From NCBI RefSeq assembly GCF_963678635.1, contig NC_087066.1:32245301-32309300 (forward strand): 64,000 nt of DNA, read 5' to 3'. The translations under genes were made by a program, and so were the position numbers. The notes under the pieces are model-generated. The model searched no databases and had not been told where the DNA came from. It saw nothing but the letters and a program-made list of their open reading frames with translations. Source of the DNA: Symsagittifera roscoffensis (Eukaryota > Xenacoelomorpha > Acoela > Convolutidae). Positions within the stretch are counted from its first letter, which is position 1. Each line of letters starts with the position of its first letter. Positions 34,191 through 45,644 of this stretch are shown in pieces.

Positions 34191-35510
34191 CACCCTTAAA
34201 TTGGCATAAAAAAACGACAAACATTTCGTTTTAATTCACCCAAATTCGCGCTCCAAATATTTCAAATTGCAACATTTGAAATTCATATTAATTTTTTTTA
34301 TTGAGAATTGTAGTTTTCCAAGTATTTTTTTTAAATCGAAGCGCAGGGCACGGATACCTTTCAGATTGTATGAAACTCGTCAATGGACTTCTCAAAACAG
34401 TACAAAAGGGGGCTGTTGGCAGGAGAATGAATCCCTGAGGGGAGGAGGCGTAATCCCCCACCCTTAAATCCGCATCAATAGAACGAAAAACACTTTGGTT
34501 TAGTTAACCCAAACACGCGCTCTAATGATTTCAAATTGAATCATGTTGACCCAAAATCATAACTTTATTGACAAGTGTTGCAGCCGAAGTTTTTTTTTCA
34601 ACTCGAAGCGCAGTGCATAGATACTTTTCAGATTTCTAGAAAATTGTCAATGGATATCTCAAAACAGTACAAAGGGAGGGTGTTTTGGCAGTGGGCGAGT
34701 CCATGAGGGGAGGAGGCGTCCATTTTTCCCCATAAATCTTCATCAGAAGAACGAAAAACATTTGGTTTAATTAACCCAAATTTGCGCTCTAATTGTTTCA
34801 AATGGAAACATTTGAACCCCATATCAATTTTTTATTGAGAAGTGTAGCAGTCTAATAATTTTTTTCAATATGAACCGCAGGGCATGGATTTTTTTTCAGA
34901 TTGTAAGAAACTCGTCACTGGATTTCTCAAAATAGTACAAATGGAAGGTTTTTGGCAGGGGGTCGAAGCCCTGAGGGGAGTACGCGTCCAACCCCCTTAA
35001 ATCCGCACAAAAAAAAACGAAAAACATTTCGGTTTTATTCACCCAAACTCGCGCTCTAATCATTTCCAATTGAAACATTTAAACCTCATATTAGTTTTTT
35101 TTATTGAGAAGTGTAGCAGTCCAAGTATTTTTTTTCAAATCGAAGCGCAGGACACGGATACATTTCAGATTGTAATAAACTCGTCATTAGATATCTCAAA
35201 ATAGTAAAAAGGGGGGCCTTTGGCTGGAGAATGAATCCGTGAGGAGAGGAAGCGTAATCCCCCTCCCTTAAATCCGCACCAATAGAACGAAAATCATTTT
35301 GGTTTAGTTAACCCAAACACGCGCTCTAATGATATCAAATTGAAACAGTTCGACACAATATTAATTTTTTTAATGAGAAGTGTAGCAGTCCAAGTATTTT
35401 TTTTTCAAATCGAAGCGCATGGCACGGATACCCTTCAGATTGTAAGAAACTCGTCAATGGATATCTCAAAACAGTACAGAGGGGGTGCTGTTGGCAGGAG
35501 ATTGAATCCC
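34191..35510 (+). repeat. higher-order satellite unit 1 (1320 bp)
   Basis: Five consecutive monomers that differ from one another but recur as a block, starting CACCCTTAAATTGGCATAAA, 1320 bp later with very few differences. Confidence 0.9.
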
Positions 35511-36828
35511 CACCCTTAAATTGGCATAAAAAAACGACAAACATTTCGTTTTAATTCACCCAAATTCGCGCTCCAAATATTTCAAATTGCAACATTTGAA
35601 ATTCATATTAATTTTTTTTATTGAGAATTGTAGTTTTCCAAGTATTTTTTTTAAATCGAAGCGCAGGGCACGGATACCTTTCAGATTGTATGAAACTCGT
35701 CAATGGACTTCTCAAAACAGTACAAAAGGGGGTTGTTGGCAGGAGAATGAATCCCTGAGGGGAGGAGGCGTAATCCCCCACCCTTAAATCCGCATCAATA
35801 GAACGAAAAACACTTTGGTTTAGTTAACCCAAACACGCGCTCTAATGATTTCAAATTGAATCATGTTGACCCAAAATCATAATTTTATTGACAAGTGTTG
35901 CAGCCGAAGTTTTTTTTTCAACTCGAAGCGCAGTGCATAGATACTTTTCAGATTTCTAGAAAATTGTCAATGGATATCTCAAAACAGTACAAAGGGAGGG
36001 TGTTTTGGCAGTGGGCGAGTCCATGAGGGGAGGAGGCGTCCATTTTTCCCCATAAATCTTCATCAGAAGAACGAAAAACATTTGGTTTAATTAACCCAAA
36101 TTTGCGCTCTAATTATTTCAAATGGAAACATTTGAACCCCATATCAATTTTTTATTGAGAAGTGTAGCAGTCTAATAATTTTTTTCAATGTGAACCGCAG
36201 GGCATGGATTTTTTTTCAGATTGTAAGAAACTCGTCACTGGATTTCTCAAAATAGTACAAATGGAAGGTTTTTGGCAGGGGGTCGAAGCCCTGAGGGGAG
36301 TACGCGTCCAACCCCCTTAAATCCGCACAAAAAAACGAAAAACATTTCGGTTTTATTCACCCAAACTCGCGCTCTAATCATTTCCAATTGAAACATTTAA
36401 ACCTCATATTAGTTTTTTTTATTGAGAAGTGTAGCAGTCCAAGTATTTTTTTTCAAATCGAAGCGCAGGACACGGATACATTTCAGATTGTAATAAACTC
36501 GTCATTAGATATCTCAAAATAGTAAAAAGGGGGGCCTTTGGCTGGAGAATGAATCCGTGAGGAGAGGAAGCGTAATCCCCCTCCCTTAAATCCGCACCAA
36601 TAGAACGAAAATCATTTTGGTTTAGTTAACCCAAACACGCGCTCTAATGATATCAAATTGAAACAGTTCGACACAATATTAATTTTTTTAATGAGAAGTG
36701 TAGCAGTCCAAGTATTTTTTTTTCAAATCGAAGCGCATGGCACGGATACCCTTCAGATTGTAAGAAACTCGTCAATGGATATCTCAAAACAGTACAGAGG
36801 GGGTGCTGTTGGCAGAAGATTGAATCCC
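35511..36828 (+). repeat. higher-order satellite unit 2 (1318 bp)
   Basis: Near-identical repeat of 34191-35510, so a recent block amplification. Confidence 0.9.
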
Positions 36829-37289
36829 CACCCTTAAATTGGCATAAAAAAACGACAAACATTTCGTTTTAATTCACCCAAATTCGCGCTCCAAATATTT
36901 CAAATTGCAACATTTGAAATTCATATTAATTTTTTTTATTGAGAATTGTAGTTTTCCAAGTATTTTTTTTTAAATCGAAGCGCAGGGCACGGATACCTTT
37001 CAGATTGTATGAAACTCGTCAATGGACTTCTCAAAACAGTACAAAAGGGGGCTGTTGGCAGGAGAATGAATCCCTGAGGGGAGGAGGCGTAATCCCCCAC
37101 CCTTAAATCCGCATCAATAGAACGAAAAACACTTTGGTTTAGTTAACCCAAACACGCGCTCTAATGATTTCAAATTGAATCATGTTGACCCAAAATCATA
37201 ATTTTATTGACAAGTGTTGCAGCCGAAGTTTTTTTTTCAACTCGAAGCGCAGTGCATAGATACTTTTCAGATTTCTAGAAAATTGTCAA
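36829..37289 (+). repeat. higher-order satellite unit 3 (partial)
   Basis: Repeats the first ~460 bp of the higher-order unit, then breaks inside TTTCTAGAAAATTGTCAA into a C-run and ordinary monomers. Confidence 0.85.
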
Positions 37290-39393
37290 ACCCCCCCCCC
37301 CATAAATCTGAATCGGAAGAACGAAAAACATTTGGTTTAATTAACCCAGATTTCCGCTCTAATAATTTCAACTGGAAACATTTGAACCCCATATTAATTT
37401 TTTATTGAGTAGTATAGCAGTCTAATAATTTTTTTCAACGTGAATCGCAGGGCATGGATTTTTTTTCAGATTGTAAGAAACTCATCACTGGATATCTCAA
37501 AATCCTACAAAGGGTGGGGCCTTTGGCAGGGGATTGAATTCCTGAGGAGAGCAGGCTTTCAATCCCCCCCCATAAATCCCCATCAAAAGAGCGAAAAACA
37601 TTTCGGCGTATTTAAATCAAATTCGCGCTCTATTATTTCCAATTGAAATTTTTTACCCTATGTCAATTTTTTAGCACTCGAAGAGTTTTTTTCAACTTGA
37701 AGCTCAAGGCGAGGTTACTTTTCAGATTGTAAGAAACTCGTCAATGGATATCTCAAAATAGATACCTTTCAGATTGCAAGAAAATAATCAATGGATATCT
37801 CAAAACAGTACAAAGGGGGGGGGGGAGCTTTGGCGTCGGTCGAATCCAAGAGGGGAGGAGGCGTCCATTACCCCCCCCCCCCCCTAAGTCTTCATCAGAA
37901 GAACGAAAAACATTTTGTTTAATTAACCCAAATTTGCGCTCTAATTATTTCAATTGGAAACACTTGAACCCCATATTAATTTTTTATTGAGTAGTGTAGC
38001 AGTCTAATATTTTTTTTCAACGTGAATCGCAGGGCATGGATTTTTTTTTCAGATTGTAAGAAACTCGTCACTGTATATCTCAAAATCGTACAAAGGGTGG
38101 GGCTTTTTGCAGGGTATCAAATTCCTGAGGAGAGGAGGCTTTCAAACACCCCCCCCCCCCCCCATAAATCCCCATCAAAAGAGCGAAAAACATTTCGGCT
38201 TAAATAAATCAAATTCGCGCTCTATTTGTTTCAAATTGAAACTTTTCAACCCCATATCAATTTTTTAGCAGTCGAAGATTTTTTTTTTTCAACTTGAAGC
38301 TCAAAGCGACGAGGGTACTTTTCAGATTGTAAGAAACTAGTCAATGGATATCTCAAAATAGTACAAAGGCGGGGGACCTTTGACCTTTGGCAGGGGGTCG
38401 AATCCTTGAAAGATGGAGGAAGCCACCACCGCCCCCACTAAAACCGCCTCAGAAGAACGAAAATTGTTTCGATTTAATTGACCCAAACTTTTGCTCTAAA
38501 TATTACAATTTTAATCTTTTGAACCCCATATTAATTTTCCTTATTGAAAAGTGTAGCAGTCGAAGTAAATTTTCTCAACTCGAAGCGCAGGGCAAGCATA
38601 TCTTTCAGATTGTAAGAAACGCGTCAGTGAATATCTGAAAACAGTAAAAATGTGGGGGGGGGGGGCTTTGTCAAGGGATCGAAGCCCTGAGGGGAGCGAG
38701 GAGGCGTCCGCCACTCCCCCCCCCCCCCCGACTAAATCCGCATCCAAAGAACGAAAAACATTTCGGTTTAATTAACCCAAACTCGCGCTCTAATTATTTC
38801 AACTTGAAACATTTGAACCCCATATAGATTTTTTCATTGAAAAGTGTAACATTCGACGTTTTTTTTCAACGCGAAGCGCAGGGCATGGATACTTTTCAGA
38901 TTGTAAAAAACTCGTCAATGGATTTCTCAAAAAAATACAAAGGGGGGGGCTTTTGGCAGGGGGTCGAAGCCCTGTGGGGAGGAGGCGTAATCCCCCAACT
39001 ATAAATCCACGTCAATAGAACGAAAAACACTTCGGTTTAGTTAACATAAACACGCGCTCAAATTATTTGAAACTCATAATATTTTTTTATTGAGAAGTGT
39101 AACAGTCGAAGTACTTTTTTTCAACGCGAAGCGCAGGGCATGGATACTTATCAGGTTGGAAGAAACTCGTCAATGGATTTCTGAATAAGGGGGAGGGCCT
39201 TTGGCAGGGGGTCGAAATCCGCATCAAAAAAAGGAAACACATTTCGGTTTAATTAACCCAAACTCGCGCTCTAATTATTTCAAATTGAAACATTTGAACC
39301 CCACATTTTTTTTGAGAAGTGTAACAGTCGAAGTATTTTTTTCAACGTGAAGCGCAGGGCATGGATACTTTTCAGATTGTAAAAAACTCGTCA

Positions 39394-40179
39394 AAAGAGG
39401 CCATTGAAAATGGCGAGTTTGTCTGAAAAAAAATGATGGCACAAATATTCTGTACTTTCTTGTTCGTTTTTCCACCAATCTTGTAATTTTTTGGCACCAA
39501 ATCAAAAAAGTTTTGTTTCTGGGCAAAAAAGACTTTTTTTTATTTTTCTCAAGTCGCGTTTTTCAAATGTTCAAAGACAAAAACAAAAACAAAATCAAAA
39601 ACAAAAATTTTTGAAGTTGTTGAGGTCAAACCTAACAAGATATAGATCGAACCTAGGTGAAAACCAATGAGTTGTCTTAAAATAATCAACACCAACAAGA
39701 GAATATGAAGAAAAATATTACAAATCTTTCAAAGTTTCTTAGACCAGTATTTTAAAAAAAATCTTAGACAATTTAACAATTATTTCTCAGCCTGTTAAGT
39801 CCGTTAAACATTCTTGGCAGTGCTATCAACCCAAACGTATCAAGTCATTGACCGATTAATTATCAAGTTTATCTGTACTTATAATAAAAAACTGTGTATT
39901 TATTTGTCTGTTGCTAATTTCCTCGCAGGATAGTAAGAGTGTCGTATAATTTTTGTGAAGTAGTATCGTACGGCTCTAAGTTTAATTTATTTTGTCTACG
40001 CATTGAAGCAAGAAACTTATTGGAAAATCGCTAGAAAAAAATGAACATAAATTGATAAAAGGGTATGTTAAACACCATTACGTAGAGTTCCACAAATGGT
40101 TATACAACTAATTTGAAAAAAAAATTGGTTACTTAGATCGTTACATAGAATTAACCTGAAGTATCTATTTGATTTTCAG
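39394..40179. other. sequence between satellite and ACE-like gene
   Basis: AT-rich, with an A-rich stretch of AAAAACAAAAACAAAATC-type units near 39570-39610. No gene recognised. Confidence 0.4.
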
Positions 40180-40304
40180 TTTCAATGCATCTTTCAGAAT
40201 TTAGATAGTAAATATTTGGCTGCAGAAAACAACACTTCGAGCATGAAAATTCCGAATTTATCTACTGGAGCCGGACCTAATACTGCCCATTATACAATCT
40301 ACAG
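40180..40304 (+). CDS. possible isolated exon on the plus strand
   Basis: A 125-bp open stretch lies between a good acceptor (ATTTGATTTTCAG|TTT; alternative CTTTCAG|AAT at 40198) and a perfect donor (CTACAG|GTAAGA). It encodes about 41 residues with NLDSKYLAAENNTS and STGAGPNTAHYTIY. No family is recognised and no partner exon was found. It points opposite to, and just beyond the 3' end of, the ACE-like gene. It could be the exon of a gene whose other exons lie in the flanks, or chance. Confidence 0.25.
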
Positions 40305-40459
40305 GTAAGAAGAGTAAATAAATCAATGCCAGTAGTTTAATTTGTTTTAGTATTTAGTTTAATTCTATCTAATGTAGTTGCATTACATTGCAGTAAAGTA
40401 AGTACTTCATTTAAGTCCATAATTTTTTTTCTTTTCCGATTTGATTGTATTTATGACTG

Positions 40460-41973
40460 TCACCATCCAAGATGAAGTGAATTATTACTGATGTACTTGT
40501 CCAGGAACTTTTCCAGAGGTGCGAAATAGTCTAACAACGGCTGAACACTCAAAGTAGGTTGCCCCGTAGCTTTTTGCATTGCCTCCGGCCATGGCTTTGA
40601 AGATCCCATGCTAAGCATTTCTCGAAACTTCGCAGTGGCTGTTTTGTTCCCGGAAATGTTGCAATTATGCAACGGAATTCCTCTTTGAAATTGATCCTCG
40701 CACATCGATTTGAGAAATTGGAATTTGTAGACTTTCGCCAGAGTATACCGCGAATAGTTTTCGTAGAAGTTAGCTACGTGATATTTTGCAGCGACGTCAA
40801 AATATTCCTCGCCTCTAGGTTTTCCGTCCGGGGTTGTAATTCCTTGCAGTTTCAAGGTTAACGACCACCAATGCGCGTTCAGTTTGTTCCGAGGAATCTT
40901 TTTCCGATCATAATCAACCATCCATTGGTCGTATAAAATACCATTTGGGATGAACATTAGCTCATCACAAGCCGTTTGAATCAGTTTCGAAATTTCTAAC
41001 TTATGCAACGTTTCTTCATTTTCTGCCACTTCTTTAGCGATCCATCCGTGTTTTATCAATTCTGGCATGCCCACTCCAAGGAACTGAAATGTGTCTCCAA
41101 TAGCTTCATGGAACCCTGGGTTGGCGCCTTCCTTGTTCAAGTACCTCTGATTTTTGTAGTAGTGGTAGTAATAAATGTGACCCATTTCGTGTATGAACGT
41201 CTTGTAAGTATCCGAGTCAACTTTACCACACATCGAAAGTCGTAGGTCATCGTTGGGAAGGGAATGAGCCGAAGCATGACAATCAGCTTTAGCGGGAGGT
41301 TTCGGCTCCACATACTCGGACCTCTCCCAGAACGACTTCGGCAACTCGTCGAAACCGAGATCTTTGTAGAAGTTAATACAATGCTCTAGAAGTGCAGTTA
41401 TATTATCGCCAAACGTTCTTTTCAAAGCGGGCGTTGTTTCCACAGTGGGCAAGCTTGGATAGGGCTCGACGATATCAGCCACATCAAATTTTTGGCTCCA
41501 CAAATTTCCAGTGAGGTGAGCTGGAATTGGTCCTTTTGGGTCGACATTCTCAAACCCATAGAATTGTCCTAACTTATGTCTCAAATAGGAATGCATTTTC
41601 TTGTAAAGTGGGCCAATTTTTGACAAGATGTGGTCCCACTCCTTCTGATAATCATCCAACGACATCTCATATTTTCTGACCCAATTATCAACCGCGATTT
41701 CCATACCCCATTTTTGGGCCCATTTGTTTTGAATCGCTCTATATTGAGTCCAAAACGGTTTTATTTTGGGGATTAATTCCTTTCGGTACTGCTCATAAAG
41801 CCATTTTGAGTTGGTGATGTTTCGTTCGTGGATGATTCGCGTCGATAAGTCAGGTTCGATTCTGTAGCAAGTCCTGTTTGGTTTAGCATCTGTTTTGTTA
41901 CACACTTTGCCGAAGTTGTAGATGCCTTTGATTGTGTTCTCTAGTTCACCAGATGCCGAGCTTTCCTTTGGAT
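40460..41973 (-). CDS. ACE-family zinc dipeptidyl carboxypeptidase, exon 3 (catalytic, last)
   Basis: This exon encodes most of an M2 peptidase, which cleaves dipeptides from peptide C-termini with a zinc ion. Counting from codon 1 at 41905, HEMGH (239-243) gives two zinc ligands and the catalytic Glu, and GFHEAIGD supplies the third ligand (Glu267), 24 residues later as in the family. CHASA (210), K374 and H376 and the Y384-x-R386-Y387 group match the substrate and transition-state residues and chloride-2 Arg. The Arg that belongs to chloride site 1 is Thr350 in WWSLT. The protein ends at LHLGW with no membrane anchor, so the enzyme should be a soluble, secreted single-domain form. The exon begins at 41973 after a TTTGTTTAG acceptor, with two bases completing a split codon. 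The upstream residues GELENTIKGIYNFGKVC also match the family. Confidence 0.93.
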
Positions 41974-43691
41974 CTAAACAAAGCTCACAAATTGTAGGAA
42001 GATAAAAAAAACAGAAAGGAGAGAGCTTTGATTTTTAATTTCATAGAGTCTAGTATTATGTAATGATCAAAATAGTTTCCCAACAGCTCCTGAAATAGAT
42101 TCACTATTTACTTATTAAACTAATAGCCCAGCTAAAGCTGGAGGCACCTGTTTGATGTTTTTAGGAAGGGGTTATACTGATGCGGGAGGACATGTACAAT
42201 GATCATAACTTTTTCCAAAACCATGGTTGTTTATTTACTAAAGTAAGCTATTAGCCGCCTTTTAGAGAAATTTTCTACTTCTCGTTCTAAAAATTGATTT
42301 CTTTTTCTCAAATTTGACAGGATAGTTTTCGAGAAAAGCATAAAATTTTTCTAAAAACGGTCAAAATACAAACATTTGATTTTGTTCTAAATCTATTCGA
42401 AGTTTCTATACTTAAAGCATCCCGGGTTGACAAAAAATGCTTATGATACAATTTCATATATGAAAAAAATGCTTATCATACTCTTCCATACAATTTCACA
42501 GAGTAAAAGTGTATGTATAAAAATAGCAAAATAAGCATTTTTTTCAAAATATGAATTTGTATGATAAGCATTTTTTCCATACTATGAAATTGTATGACAA
42601 GCATTTTTTCCATAAATGAAAATTCAAAAAATTTTTGTTTCGAAATTTAACCAAGGATTTTTTGTCATGAGAAAACCCAGAGTGTAGCTGGCAGCTACTA
42701 CGCAGATAAACTGCATTTAGTGGTTTTAGCCATAAAAGTTAATTTTAAACCCTTTCACATGGAAATATATACCAAAAAAGTAACTTTTTGAATATGGCTA
42801 GATAATTTTTAGCTGGAAAATTATGATGGTTGAGAAAAACGGCCTGTTTTTTTTAAAAATTGATTTTTATCTTAGCAAATGAAAACAAAGATAATAATCG
42901 CTTTTACAAAAAAAAACATTTTCATGTAATTTTTGGATTTTTCGGGTGAGAAGCTTATCACGGGACTACGTTATAAACTCAAAAATGTCAAATTTTGCAT
43001 GCATTGTTTTTTCTTAAAACTTATATTTTAGCACAAATGCAAATTTGCAGCCAAAAAAGGGATTACAAATTTTTTACCTCAAATTTCTATTTTTGTTTAT
43101 GAAAAAAATGCACATCATACAATTTTAATATATGAAAACTTTATGATAAGCATTTTTCTGACCGAAATTAAATTTATGTTTTTGATTGTCAATATGCCCT
43201 CTATCATAAATATTCTCATTTAAATCTATTTAAAGTTACCCAAACACCTTTTTTGGTGATTTTTGAAAAAAAAATTCTATGACGAAATGACTATTTTATC
43301 ATTTTCATGCATGATAATTGTATGATAAGCATTTTTTTCCATAGACCTTCATATATGAAAACCGTATGATAAGCATTTTTTCTTCTATGGACGTCAACCC
43401 GGGATGGTAATAGCCCCTTATGCAGGAAAGATTGCTAAAACGTGTTCTTTTAACTCTTTCAGATTAAGTGAAAGAGGTTTTTCAGAGCAGATCTAAGCAC
43501 CATGTTTTTTTTATTGAGCCACACACTTCAGAATCGGCGTGGTAGTCATTGGACAAAATTTAAAAAATTTCCAAAAATGCGCAAAACTGAGCATTTTTAT
43601 GCGACAAACTTTTTTCAAAAACAGTGGCTGGCCCTTTGCGCAGAAAAAAATCAATCAAGCTGCTTTTTTTCGATTCATCCCTAAATCTCAG
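41974..43691 (-). other. ACE-like gene, intron 2 (3' part up to gap)
   Basis: The intron between exon 2 and exon 3 runs into the N gap, so its 5' donor is not visible. It contains a 989-bp inverted-repeat element (42418-43406) and, at about 42115-42200, a fragment (CCAGCTAAAGCTG...CACCTGTTTGATG) also found at about 54608-54660. Confidence 0.7.
42418..43406. mobile_element. inverted-repeat element with CATCCCGGGTTGAC ends
   Basis: The left end CATCCCGGGTTGAC is repeated exactly in reverse complement at the right end (43393-43406). Inside, both flanks carry several copies of ATGATAAGCATTTTTTCCAT in either orientation (for example 42445-42620 and 43085-43385). There is no open frame. It looks like a ~1-kb non-autonomous DNA transposon with sub-terminal palindromic repeats. 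Target-site duplications are unclear. Confidence 0.7.
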
Positions 43692-43891
43692 NNNNNNNNN
43701 NNNNNNNNNNNNNNNNNNNNNNNNNNNNNNNNNNNNNNNNNNNNNNNNNNNNNNNNNNNNNNNNNNNNNNNNNNNNNNNNNNNNNNNNNNNNNNNNNNNN
43801 NNNNNNNNNNNNNNNNNNNNNNNNNNNNNNNNNNNNNNNNNNNNNNNNNNNNNNNNNNNNNNNNNNNNNNNNNNNNNNNNNNNNNNNNNNN
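43692..43891. other. assembly gap (200 N)
   Basis: Exactly 200 unknown bases, probably a placeholder length. It interrupts the 3' end of ACE-like exon 2. Confidence 0.99.
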
Positions 43892-44059
43892 AGAAGCAAC
43901 ACGTCTCAGCAATCTCAGTGTCTCATTGTCCAGTTGAGATCCACTGCCTGCACAGACTGTCCTCAGATTGTGTGCTGCTTTGAACTTCTCTATTCTACTA
44001 TCATGTATTTTAGAGTCCACCTCATCCAGCTGCGAGCTCGCCTCTTCCGTGTAATTACG
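43892..44059 (-). CDS. ACE-family peptidase, exon 2 (runs into gap)
   Basis: The 56 visible residues, RNYTEEASSQLDEVDSKI through LRLLRRVAS, match the N-terminal helical part of M2 peptidases, including the (N-x-T)EE turn after the conserved Trp that ends exon 1. The exon follows the acceptor TTTATTTCCAG|CGT at 44060-44061 in phase 0. Its 3' end is lost in the N gap. Joining through the missing segment to exon 3 (…ELENTIKGIYNFGKVC) keeps family order. N-x-T/S sites here are possible glycosylation sites, fitting a secreted protein. An open frame through the Ns is not evidence of length. Confidence 0.85.
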
Positions 44060-44754
44060 CTGGAAATAAAGGTATTACCAAATTTGATTTTTTCAAATAA
44101 GCTTTAATGCACCACATTTGAGCCATTCTAAACCAAGAGAACATCCACTCCCTCTACTTAAAGGATAAAATCTTTATTCAAACTAAGTTTATGTCCCATT
44201 TTTAAAGGGTTTGCAACTAAACATTAGCTACCCCAATGTTTTCAATGTCTATCTAATGGCAATTCACAAATTATCTAGCATCTATTGGGCTGCGGATTCT
44301 TTCAAGTTGGCAGCAGCAGTGCTTATATCTTTCCAGTTTATTTTCAAATTACAATACTTTATTTACCTTTTTTGTAAATTTAAACTTTTGATAAGAAACA
44401 AGAATACGTTTTTATTGCATAAAATTGTTTTAAAAAATGAACAAAATTACACAATCCGGGTAACTTCTAAATTTTGTGCATAAACATGTCATTTTTTCAG
44501 ATTCTGTTAAAATCATACAAAAAATATATATTGCTATCTGGAAAATAAACAAATCTTGCAATCTGGGAACTTTAATTGGACTATTTCGAGATGGATATTT
44601 TGAGTCTGACTCTTGCAAGATTTAGACCTCAAAAAAACAATTTTGTGAGGTTTCCAAGTTTTCTGCAAAAAAATGTTTACTTTGTATGATTTAATTAAAC
44701 TAAGCTGTTCTCTGCTCGAACAAAAAAAAAACAGTTAAGACAAGGGTTTGGTTG

Positions 44755-45420
44755 CGCACAAAACTCGAAACATGCCTCGAGCACGGTCGAAACATGACGA
44801 TTTTCAGTCGAGCACAGTCGAAAACACCTCAGGCACAGCCAAATTTTATTAAAATCTGGTCAAATACGGTTAAAAAAACCTCCAGCACGGTTAAAGTATA
44901 GCTCGAGCACGGTGAAAACATAACTCGAGCACGATTGGAAAATATTTTGAGTATGATATTTTTTTAGGTCGACCGATTTGGTTTTCTGAGCTCTACCAAA
45001 TTACTATAAAGACCCTATATGCAGGCGTTTTAGGCACTTTTTGGGAAGGAGTTACAAGGAACTTTTTGGAAAGTTTTGACCAAAAAATCGCTTTTTTTTC
45101 GGCGCGCGCTCCCCCATCAAACTTGGTAAATTTTGGCGCCAAAGGCGCCTTTAAAAAATTTTATTGTCAGCCAGCCAAAAAAGGATAACTCAAACTAGTA
45201 CAAAGGTAGGCCCTTTGGGTCGGCAGGGGGTCGAATTCCAGAGAAATGGGCGTCCACCCTTCCCCCTAAATCCGCAGGTGAGTACGACCAAAACATGTCT
45301 CCAGCACGGTCCACAGATACATCGAGCACGGTCGCAACACACCTGCAGCCCGGCCAGAAAAAAGTTCGAGCACCGTCGAGACATACCTGGTGCACGGGCG
45401 AGAGAAGCCTCGAGTGAGCA
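44755..45420. repeat. CTCGAGCACGGTCGAAACAT minisatellite split by an insertion
   Basis: Degenerate ~24-bp units near CTCGAGCACGGTCGAAACAT run from 44765 to 44945 and resume at about 45280-45415. The intervening ~300 bp is a family A element. Confidence 0.7.
44965..45276 (+). mobile_element. family A element inside the minisatellite
   Basis: Contains CCGATTTGGTTTTCTGAGC, ACTATAAAGACCC, GGCGCCAAAGGCGCC, GGATAACTCAAACTAGTAC and a final CCCCCTAAATCCGC, all family A landmarks. The 5' end is truncated. The open frames here are chance. Confidence 0.65.
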
Positions 45421-45644
45421 GATTGAAAAAGAAATTTTGTCGGAATTTTTGTTTGCAAACCTGCGTAACAGATGCAAACAGAAAATCAAGGATAGCTGTT
45501 TACTGTGCAATTATCATAGAATGTTCCAATCATGGTCTTTATAAACTACATGCAATTTTTTGTCCGAGCTGTATGTTGAATGTGCATCTAGCTAGATTCC
45601 AAAAAGCAGTCATTCCCGCACTGGAGTTCAATGCAAAAAATAAT

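Larger units (their letters stand above)
32625..39393 (+). repeat. satellite array, ~265-280-bp monomer
   Basis: About 25 head-to-tail units. Each unit has AAATCCGCATCAA-AGAACGAAAAACATTT, then AACCCAAACTCGCGCTCTAATT, TATTGAGAAGTGTAGCAGTC, CGAAGCGCAGGGCATGGATAC, CAGATTGTAAGAAACTCGTC, ATGGATATCTCAAAATAGTAC, a G-run, GGGGTCGAATCCCTGAGGGG, and a C-run. The stretch from ATGGATATCTCAAAA to AAATCCGC matches the 3' end of family A. Open frames within it repeat identically between units and are chance. Poly-G and poly-C tracts at monomer junctions vary in length. Confidence 0.9.

Noticed and set aside
34267-35787. Identical 66-codon frames in the satellite
   Set aside because: They recur because the higher-order unit recurs; no start context or family.
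43539-44020. Open frames running through the N block
   Set aside because: The Ns are unknown bases; only the 43892-44059 part on the minus strand has support.
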